A stretch of DNA of 38,143 bases, taken from Devosia elaeis. GTDB taxonomy: Bacteria; Pseudomonadota; Alphaproteobacteria; Rhizobiales; Devosiaceae. Numbering within the stretch: the first letter of the stretch is position 1; the number at the start of each line of letters is the position of its first letter. The translations under genes and the position numbers were made by a program. Below the pieces are notes generated by a model. The model had not been told where the DNA came from. It was given only the letters and a program-made list of their open reading frames with translations, and ran no database searches. Below are positions 32,945 to 38,143 of this stretch, piece by piece. The stretch is taken from the NCBI RefSeq assembly GCF_001650025.1, contig NZ_LVVY01000103.1:1-38143 (forward strand). Reading direction: 5' to 3'.

Positions 32945-33253
32945 ATGCGCAGGATCGCCTTGGGCCTTGCCGCCCTCACCCTCGCCGCCTCCGCCGCCCT
33001 GGCCCAGACACCGCTGACCTTTGCCGAGGTCGATCTCGACGGCAATGGCGAATTGAGCTTCGAGGAGCTCAGCGCCGTCTGGCCGGACCTCACCCAAGAC
33101 GAATTCAACCGGGCCGACGTCAATATGAGCGGCGGGCTGAGCCCGGACGAGCTCAATGCCCTGCAGCCGGCCACCCTGCCGGCGCCGACCGAGGCGCCCC
33201 TCGCGCCCGCCGATCCCGGCATGCTCGAACCCCAGCCGCTGCCCGGCCAGTAG
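32945..33253 (+). CDS. Small secreted EF-hand protein B
   Basis: A 102-residue exported protein: signal peptide MRRIALGLAALTLAASAALA (cleavage after Ala20), EF-hand loops DLDGNGELSFEE (30-41) and DVNMSGGLSPDE (58-69), and a Pro/Ala-rich tail (77-102) absent from protein A. The first loop is canonical; the second has Asn and Ser at positions 3 and 5, still compatible with calcium. The segment VWPDLTQDEF matches AWPDLTEEAF of protein A, showing a tandem duplication. GGAG lies before the ATG at 32945; an in-frame ATG at 32918 would bury the signal peptide. Confidence 0.87.
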   Translation: MRRIALGLAALTLAASAALAQTPLTFAEVDLDGNGELSFEELSAVWPDLTQDEFNRADVNMSGGLSPDELNALQPATLPAPTEAPLAPADPGMLEPQPLPGQ

Positions 33254-33259
33254 AATCGG

Positions 33260-33285
33260 AAAGGGCCGCTTGCGCGGCCCTTTTT
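33260..33285. terminator. Intrinsic terminator after EF-hand gene B
   Basis: Stem AAAGGGCCGC / GCGGCCCTTT around TTGC, followed by a T-run. It lies between the EF-hand gene and the convergent asd gene (ends 33319). The symmetric A- and T-runs allow action on both strands. Confidence 0.85.
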
Positions 33286-33318
33286 CAACTGTCAGTTCTC
33301 CCCGAGGGGGCGATAGGA

Positions 33319-34359
33319 TCAGGCCGCCTTGCGGCTGGCAAAGCCCTTGGCGATCAGGGTTTCGGCGATCTGGATCGTATTGAGCGCCGCGCCCTTGCGC
33401 AGATTGTCCGAGACCACCCACATGGCCAGGCCGTTTTCGACCGTGTTGTCCTCGCGGATGCGGCTGACATAGGTATCGTAATCGCCAACCGTTTCCACCG
33501 GCGTCGCGTAGCCACCGGCCTCGCGCTTGTCGAGCACGGCGATGCCATCGGCCTCGCGCAGCGCCTCGCGCGCTTCATCGGCGCTGATCGGGTTTTCGAA
33601 CTCGATATTGACCGCTTCCGAATGGCCGACAAAGACCGGCACGCGCACCGCCGTGCAAGTCACCTTGATCTTGGGATCGAGGATCTTCTTGGTCTCGGCC
33701 AGCACCTTCCACTCTTCCTTGGTATAGCCGTCTTCCATGAAGCTATCGATATGCGGGATGACGTTGAAGGCGATCTGCTTGGAGAACTTCTGCGGGCTGG
33801 GGCTGTCGTTGACGAAAATGCCCTTGGTCTGGTTCCAGAGCTCATCCACCCCTTCCTTGCCGGCGCCGGACACCGATTGATAGGTGGAGACCACGACGCG
33901 CTTGATCGTCGCCGCGTCGTGCAGCGGCTTGAGCGCCACGACCAGCTGGGCGGTCGAGCAATTGGGATTGGCGATGATATTGGTGCGCTTGGGATCGGCG
34001 AGCCAGCGATCGAGCACATGCCCGTTCACTTCCGGCACGATCAGCGGCACGTCCGAGTGGTAGCGCCAATAGGAGGAATTATCGATGACGATGGCGCCGG
34101 AAGCCGCGATGCGGGGCGCCCATTCCTTGGAAATGGAGCCGCCCGCCGACATGATGGCGAAATCCACGGTCGAAAAATCGAAATGCTGCAGGTCCTTGGC
34201 CTTCAGCACCTTATCCCCGTAGGACAATTCCTTGCCGATGGAGCGCGACGAGGCCAGGGCATGGACCTCCGAAGCCGGAAACTTGCGCTCGGCCAGAATA
34301 TTGAGAACCTCGCGGCCCACATTGCCCGTGGCCCCGACGACAGCGACGCGATAACCCAT
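33319..34359 (-). CDS. asd: Aspartate-semialdehyde dehydrogenase
   Basis: A 346-residue NADPH enzyme that reduces aspartyl phosphate to aspartate semialdehyde, the branch point to lysine/diaminopimelate, threonine and methionine. N-terminal Rossmann motif VVGATGNVGREVL, the catalytic Cys134 in ANPNCSTAQ, YQSVSGAG and the later RVPVFVGHSE with the catalytic His are all present. The start MGYRVAVVGA at 34359 has GGAG nine bases upstream; a frame extension to 34383 adds nothing conserved. Diaminopimelate made from this pathway feeds peptidoglycan. It is a single leftward gene with a terminator facing it. Confidence 0.96.
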   Translation of the reverse strand: MGYRVAVVGATGNVGREVLNILAERKFPASEVHALASSRSIGKELSYGDKVLKAKDLQHFDFSTVDFAIMSAGGSISKEWAPRIAASGAIVIDNSSYWRYHSDVPLIVPEVNGHVLDRWLADPKRTNIIANPNCSTAQLVVALKPLHDAATIKRVVVSTYQSVSGAGKEGVDELWNQTKGIFVNDSPSPQKFSKQIAFNVIPHIDSFMEDGYTKEEWKVLAETKKILDPKIKVTCTAVRVPVFVGHSEAVNIEFENPISADEAREALREADGIAVLDKREAGGYATPVETVGDYDTYVSRIREDNTVENGLAMWVVSDNLRKGAALNTIQIAETLIAKGFASRKAA

Positions 34360-34674
34360 TTTGGAACTCCGGTCCCTTACCATTTCCGCCCCCGCGCATC
34401 GCTGGGCGATGCGGCTGCTTGTTGGCGCCTCTCCCCGGCGGGAGACGGCCCGGGGACAAGCGTCAGGCGGTTTTGGTGGTTTTAGTCATGAGCGCGGCAC
34501 CCCCGGCGGCGAGCCGGGCGGCGACGAAGGCGGCGATGGAGCCGGCACGAGCCATGACGAACAAATGCTTCCTATCAAAGAGCAGGACTTCTCATACGCT
34601 CAAATAGGAAAGAGTCAATGCGCTTGCTCCGCGCCGGGCGGACGGGTAGGCCTGCCGTGACGAAAGGACAACAC
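34360..34674. other. Intergenic region between asd and the BaiN-type gene
   Basis: A 315-base gap between divergent genes. On the minus strand 34463-34555 could encode a 30-residue Ala-rich peptide (MARAGSIAAFVAARLAAGGA...), with AGGAAG rather far upstream; support is weak. The segment 34560-34620 is A+T-richer and is the likely promoter area of the rightward gene. I see nothing else here. Confidence 0.4.
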
Positions 34675-35865
34675 ATGCCCGATTACGACGTGATCATCCT
34701 GGGAGCCGGCGCGGCGGGCATGATGGCCGGCATCGAGGCAGGGCGCCGCGGCCGGCGCGTGCTGGTGGTCGACCATGCGCGCGACCCCGGCGAGAAAATC
34801 CGCATTTCCGGCGGCGGGCGCTGCAATTTCACCAATGTGAACGCCACCCACACGATCGGGCGCGAACGCTTCCTGAGCCGGAACCCGCGCTTCGCGCTCT
34901 CGGCCCTGTCGCGCTACACGCCCGAAATGTTCATCGACAAGGTGAAGAAGCACGGCATCGCCTTCCACGAAAAGACCCTTGGGCAGCTCTTTTGCGACGG
35001 CCCGGCGACGCAGATCGTCGCCATGCTGACCCATGAGCTGCGCCAGGCCGGCGCCGCGATCTGGACCGGCCGCCAGGTCGGCTCCATCGCGCGCGTGGGC
35101 GACGATTTCGACGTCGTGATCGGCGATGGCCGGGTCACCGCCGCCAGCCTTGTCGTGGCCACCGGCGGCAAATCCATTCCCAAGATGGGCGCCACCGGCC
35201 TGGCCTATGACATTGCCCGCCAATTCGGTCTTTCCGTAACCGAAACCCGCCCCGCCCTGGTGCCGCTGATGTTCGAGCCCGGCGCGCTGGAAAAGCTGAA
35301 GCCGCTGGCCGGCGTCTCCACCAATGCCGTCGTCAGTCACGGCAAGACAAGATTCGAGGAGGCGCTGCTCTTCACCCATCGCGGCCTATCCGGCCCGGCC
35401 ATCCTGCAAATCTCCTCCTATTGGCGCGAGGGCGATGCGATCTCTGTCGACCTGCTCCCCGATGAGGACGCCATGGAATTCCTGCGCGCCGCCCGCAAGG
35501 CCAGCCCGAAACTTCATATCCAGACCATTCTCAGCGAAAAACTGCCGAAACGCCTGGCCCAGCTGATCGGCGACATCATCGACCAGCCCGGCATGATCGG
35601 CGACCTCTCCGACAAGAAGCTGCAGGCGGCCGCCAATATCGTCAAGAACTGGACGCTGAAGCCGGTCGGCTCGGAAGGCTATCGCACCGCCGAAGTCACC
35701 CTGGGCGGCATCGACACCAAGGGACTCGACGCCAAGACCATGATGGCGCGCGCCGTCCCGGGGCTCTATTTCGTCGGCGAAGCAGTGGACGTCACCGGTT
35801 GGTTGGGCGGCTACAATTTCCAATGGGCCTGGGCTTCGGGCTGGGCCGCCGGGCAGGACGCCTAG
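34675..35865 (+). CDS. BaiN/HI0933 family NAD(P)/FAD-dependent oxidoreductase
   Basis: A 396-residue flavoprotein of the HI0933/YhiN family (some members, called BaiN, are linked to bile acid reduction in clostridia; the general role is unknown). Two-dinucleotide-binding fold: FAD motif DVIILGAGAAGMMAGIEAGR at the N-terminus, SGGGRCNFTN, VVATGGKSIPKMGATG, and the C-terminal family signature VTLGGIDT...GLYFVGEAVDVTGWLGGYN. The start at 34675 has AAAGGA upstream; the frame reaches back to 34618 without conserved sequence. Its stop overlaps the convergent outer-membrane protein gene. Confidence 0.9.
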   Translation: MPDYDVIILGAGAAGMMAGIEAGRRGRRVLVVDHARDPGEKIRISGGGRCNFTNVNATHTIGRERFLSRNPRFALSALSRYTPEMFIDKVKKHGIAFHEKTLGQLFCDGPATQIVAMLTHELRQAGAAIWTGRQVGSIARVGDDFDVVIGDGRVTAASLVVATGGKSIPKMGATGLAYDIARQFGLSVTETRPALVPLMFEPGALEKLKPLAGVSTNAVVSHGKTRFEEALLFTHRGLSGPAILQISSYWREGDAISVDLLPDEDAMEFLRAARKASPKLHIQTILSEKLPKRLAQLIGDIIDQPGMIGDLSDKKLQAAANIVKNWTLKPVGSEGYRTAEVTLGGIDTKGLDAKTMMARAVPGLYFVGEAVDVTGWLGGYNFQWAWASGWAAGQDA

Positions 35866-36452
35866 AACTTCCAACCCAGGCGCAGGCCGACATTGGAGAG
35901 GCCGTCATTGGCCTCGCACCAGTCATTGTTGGACGTGTGCTCATAGGTGAGCGTGGCCGTGGCATTCTCGCCCAGATGAGCGCCCACGCCCCAGCGTTCG
36001 TAGAAATTGACGCGGCAACCGAAATTCTTGCGGCCCGGTTCCGCTCCGGTCAGCGCGCCATCATGGATGGCGGCGCCAAGCCCGGCTTCGAGATAGAACG
36101 GCGTGTCGAAGACCGGCAATTGCCAGGTAAGGTTGGCGTGGACCAGGCTATCCCGCCCGGCCAGGTTGAGCGTCGCGCCGATTTCGGGGCGCGGCGCGCC
36201 GATCCAGCGGAAGGCATCGATGTCGGGGGAGGTGAACAGCACGTCGAAGCTGACATCTTCCACGCGGCTGGTATCCCATTCGCCGACGAGGAAAGGCAGG
36301 GCGGCGTGGTGCACGTCATGGGCGTTGAGCCCGATGCGCAATTCGTCGACCACGCCCGCGAGCGGATGAGGGTCGAGCAAATCCATGGACAGGCCTGGAG
36401 TGCCGCACAGTCCCAAAAAGCCCGCCACGGCAATTCCGGCCCATTTCCGCAT
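35862..36452 (-). CDS. PagL-like outer-membrane lipid A deacylase / acyloxyacyl hydrolase family protein
   Basis: A 196-residue predicted beta-barrel. Signal peptide-like start MRKWAGIAVAGFLGLCGTPG, alternating amphipathic strands, and the C-terminal sequence GLRLGWKF ending in Phe, an outer-membrane insertion signal. The PagL-family motif appears as YEHTSNN (His172, Ser174), but the position 14 residues after His, where PagL has its catalytic Glu, is Ser186 here; Glu180 lies nearby. It could be an inactive or variant 3-O-deacylase. Cys146 and Cys179 may form a disulfide. The start at 36452 has GGAG upstream. The stop overlaps that of the BaiN-type gene (35862-35865). Confidence 0.78.
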   Translation of the reverse strand: MRKWAGIAVAGFLGLCGTPGLSMDLLDPHPLAGVVDELRIGLNAHDVHHAALPFLVGEWDTSRVEDVSFDVLFTSPDIDAFRWIGAPRPEIGATLNLAGRDSLVHANLTWQLPVFDTPFYLEAGLGAAIHDGALTGAEPGRKNFGCRVNFYERWGVGAHLGENATATLTYEHTSNNDWCEANDGLSNVGLRLGWKF

Positions 36453-36617
36453 CAGCACACTACTCCACAAGACCTCGCAATAGGGCCATTCCCGCCGCGC
36501 CAAGTCAATCAGCGTGGGCGAAACGCCACGCTAATGCGGCAAATGTGACACAGCGGCCTTGACCTTTGCCTTTATCATCGTGATTTAACGATGGACCACA
36601 TGATCGAAAGCATCCGC

Positions 36618-37628
36618 ATGTCCGCTCCCTTCGCCCTATCCCTGCAGGATCTCGCTCCCATTGCCGAAGGCACGTCCACGCCACAGGCCATGGCCGAAAC
36701 CGTCAAGCTGGCGCAGGCGGCCGACGGCCTGGGCTATACCCGGCTCTGGTATGCCGAGCATCATGGCATGCCCTCCATCGCCTCCTCGGTGCCGGAAATC
36801 CTCATCGGCAGCGCCGCCGCCGCCACCAGGAATATCCGCGTCGGCTCGGGCGGGGTCATGCTGCTCAACCATGCCCCGCTGCGGATCGCCGAGGCCTATC
36901 GCACGCTCGAAGCGCTGCATCCGGGCCGCATCGATCTCGGCCTGGGCCGGGCGCCCGGCGGGGACGGCTATGCCATGCGGGCCTTGCGCAGCGGCGGCGG
37001 CGAGGAATTTTCCGCCTATCTCGCCGAACTCATGGCCTTCGACGAGGAGAGCTTTCCGGCCGACCATCCCTTTTCCCGCGTGCCGGTCTCGCCCGGCGGC
37101 ATCGGCCTGCCGCCCAAATGGCTGCTGGGCTCGTCGGGCGCCAGCGCCGCGGCGGCGGGGCAATTGGGCTTCGGCTATGCCTTTGCCGCCCATTTCAGCC
37201 ACAGTCCGGCCGCGCCAGCCTTCGAGGCCTATCGGCAGGCCTTCCAGCCTTCACCCGATTTCCCCGAGCCGCGCACCATTCTCTGCCTCTCGGTGATCTG
37301 CGCGCCGACCGAAGAGGAAGCAAAATATCTCGGCCTGTCCCAGGCGGTGAACTGGGCCCGCTTCGTCACCGGCGAGCAGCGCCAATTGACCGCGCCGGAA
37401 AAGGCGGCCCAGCACGTGCTGACCCCCCAGCAGCAGCAGGTGATCGACCACCAATCGAGCCTCTGGCTGGTGGGCGACCCCACGCGCATGGCCGAGATCA
37501 TTTCCGACAAGGCCCGGGAAGCGGCAGCCGACGAGGTGATGATCACCACGACCATCCATTCCTACGATCTGCGCCGCCGCTCCTATGCGCTGCTGGCCGA
37601 AGCCCTGGGCATCGCGCCACGCGCATAG
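36618..37628 (+). CDS. LLM class flavin-dependent oxidoreductase (luciferase-like)
   Basis: A 336-residue flavin-dependent monooxygenase of the bacterial luciferase fold, group related to E. coli YhbW and the MsnO8-type proteins. Marks: FALSLQDLAPIAEGTS at the N-terminus, LWYAEHHGMPSIASSVPEILIG, RVGSGGVMLLNHAPLRIAEAYRTLEALHPGRIDLGLGRAPGGD. The substrate is unknown. Starts at 36591 and 36600 are also in frame; 36618 (MSAPFALSLQD) matches the usual N-terminus and has GAAAG upstream. It diverges from the PagL-like gene by about 165 bases. Confidence 0.9.
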   Translation: MSAPFALSLQDLAPIAEGTSTPQAMAETVKLAQAADGLGYTRLWYAEHHGMPSIASSVPEILIGSAAAATRNIRVGSGGVMLLNHAPLRIAEAYRTLEALHPGRIDLGLGRAPGGDGYAMRALRSGGGEEFSAYLAELMAFDEESFPADHPFSRVPVSPGGIGLPPKWLLGSSGASAAAAGQLGFGYAFAAHFSHSPAAPAFEAYRQAFQPSPDFPEPRTILCLSVICAPTEEEAKYLGLSQAVNWARFVTGEQRQLTAPEKAAQHVLTPQQQQVIDHQSSLWLVGDPTRMAEIISDKAREAAADEVMITTTIHSYDLRRRSYALLAEALGIAPRA

Positions 37629-37702
37629 GAGCCGTCGGTCATTAACGTCTCCTTGGTGGCCGGCGCATAAGCATAGGGCATTCGGTAGCAGGACGATCCG
37701 TC

Positions 37703-38143
37703 ATGAGCGCCGCCGCCTTCGTGCTGGCCATCAATATCTTCGTGGCGGGTCTGTTCGCGACCGCCTTCGGGATCGTCGCCGCCTATCAGCGCCCGGCCCT
37801 GGGCGCGACCTGGCTGGCCATCGGCTATGGGATCGGCCTGCTCTCGCCGCTGCTCGAATTCCTGATGCCCTATCAGGACGACCATCGCCCGGTCAGCTTC
37901 GCCATTTTCGTGAGCTTTCTCCTGGCCCAGGCCGCCTGCATAATCGGTCTCGCCGATCATTACCGCCGCCCCCGCCCCTGGTGGATCCTGGTCCCGCTGC
38001 TGGCCGGGGCCATGCTGACCAATCTGATGATTCTCGACATGCCGCGGGCCAGCCTGCTGCGCGGCCTGCTTTACCAGGCGCCCTATGCGCTGATGCAGGC
38101 CCTCGGCGCCGTCCTGCTCCTGGGCAACCGCCATTGGCGGGCG
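37703..38143 (+). CDS. Membrane sensor protein, probably N-terminus of a diguanylate cyclase (cut by window end)
   Basis: A frame opening with MSAAAFVLAINIFVAGLFAT at 37703 behind AGGA and running without a stop to the last base (147 codons). It encodes about five hydrophobic helices: FVLAINIFVAGLFATAFGIV, WLAIGYGIGLLSPLLEFL, FAIFVSFLLAQAACIIGL, WWILVPLLAGAMLTNLMI and ALMQALGAVLLLG. This pattern resembles the membrane sensor half of rhizobial GGDEF proteins, but the catalytic part lies outside the window, so the function is inferred. An antisense frame in the same place is a shadow. Confidence 0.6.
   Translation, partial: MSAAAFVLAINIFVAGLFATAFGIVAAYQRPALGATWLAIGYGIGLLSPLLEFLMPYQDDHRPVSFAIFVSFLLAQAACIIGLADHYRRPRPWWILVPLLAGAMLTNLMILDMPRASLLRGLLYQAPYALMQALGAVLLLGNRHWRA

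Noticed and set aside
1..38143. CRISPR array, prophage, rRNA or tRNA genes
   Set aside because: No regularly spaced direct repeats, phage structural genes or RNA gene signatures were found by reading both strands.

Overview
The window is a high-GC, gene-dense piece of a bacterial chromosome. Its protein families (class II fumarase, biotin-dependent pyruvate carboxylase, an IspG with the CPGC cysteine pair, TIGR01244 phosphatase-like protein, DUF1737, an ETFB-lysine-methyltransferase-like enzyme, MCPs ending in an acidic Trp/Phe pentapeptide) and its abundant short palindromic intergenic repeats point to Alphaproteobacteria, order Hyphomicrobiales, most likely a Devosia-type genus. The order and genus are inference; no rRNA or tRNA gene was found to fix them. 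The genes are mostly core metabolic ones, with a few accessory insertions. No prophage, CRISPR array, transposase or biosynthetic cluster is visible.

Layout. 1-307: repeats only. 308-9015: fumC (-), rpmF (-), an inserted brnT-brnA toxin-antitoxin pair (+), mtgA (-), then a rightward cluster: farnesyl-diphosphate-synthase-like gene, MOSC protein, YbaK-type deacylase, METTL20-like methyltransferase and PACE-type efflux protein. After a repeat and a 28-codon membrane microprotein gene come ispG (-) and a DUF1232 protein (+). 9105-11360: a membrane diguanylate cyclase, a hairpin-rich leader, and a three-gene operon of two tiny proteins (one a CxxC/CxxC zinc-ribbon candidate with a GTG start) and a Rnk/GreA-C-terminal-type regulator. 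11374-17627: MAPEG protein, pyruvate carboxylase, TIGR01244 protein and a GGDEF-EAL protein, all leftward.

17628-24103: an A+T-richer upstream region, then a proVWX glycine-betaine/proline-type ABC operon, an orphan second betaine-type binding protein facing it, and a branched-chain amino-acid-type binding protein. 24173-24746 is a small methyltransferase that looks frameshifted near its C-terminus. 24967-28948 is a leftward livGFHM-type operon that converges on its probable binding-protein gene and carries a palindromic repeat between livG and livF. 29128-33253: methylglyoxal synthase, a soluble globin-coupled chemoreceptor, DUF1737 protein, beta-carbonic anhydrase, and a tandem pair of small secreted EF-hand proteins. 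33319-38143: asd, a BaiN/HI0933-type flavoprotein, a PagL-like outer-membrane protein, an LLM flavin oxidoreductase, and the start of a membrane protein resembling the N-terminal sensor of a diguanylate cyclase, cut by the window edge.

Themes are osmoprotectant and amino-acid uptake, central carbon metabolism (fumarase, pyruvate carboxylase, carbonic anhydrase supplying bicarbonate), c-di-GMP signalling (two complete genes and perhaps a third) and envelope building (MtgA, a polyprenyl synthase, PagL-like protein, Asd for diaminopimelate). I see no convincing new multi-gene system. The least explained items are the structured leader with its small-protein operon (10260-11360), the two families of bipartite palindromes, the hairpin-pair repeat upstream of brnTA, and the paired EF-hand secreted proteins.
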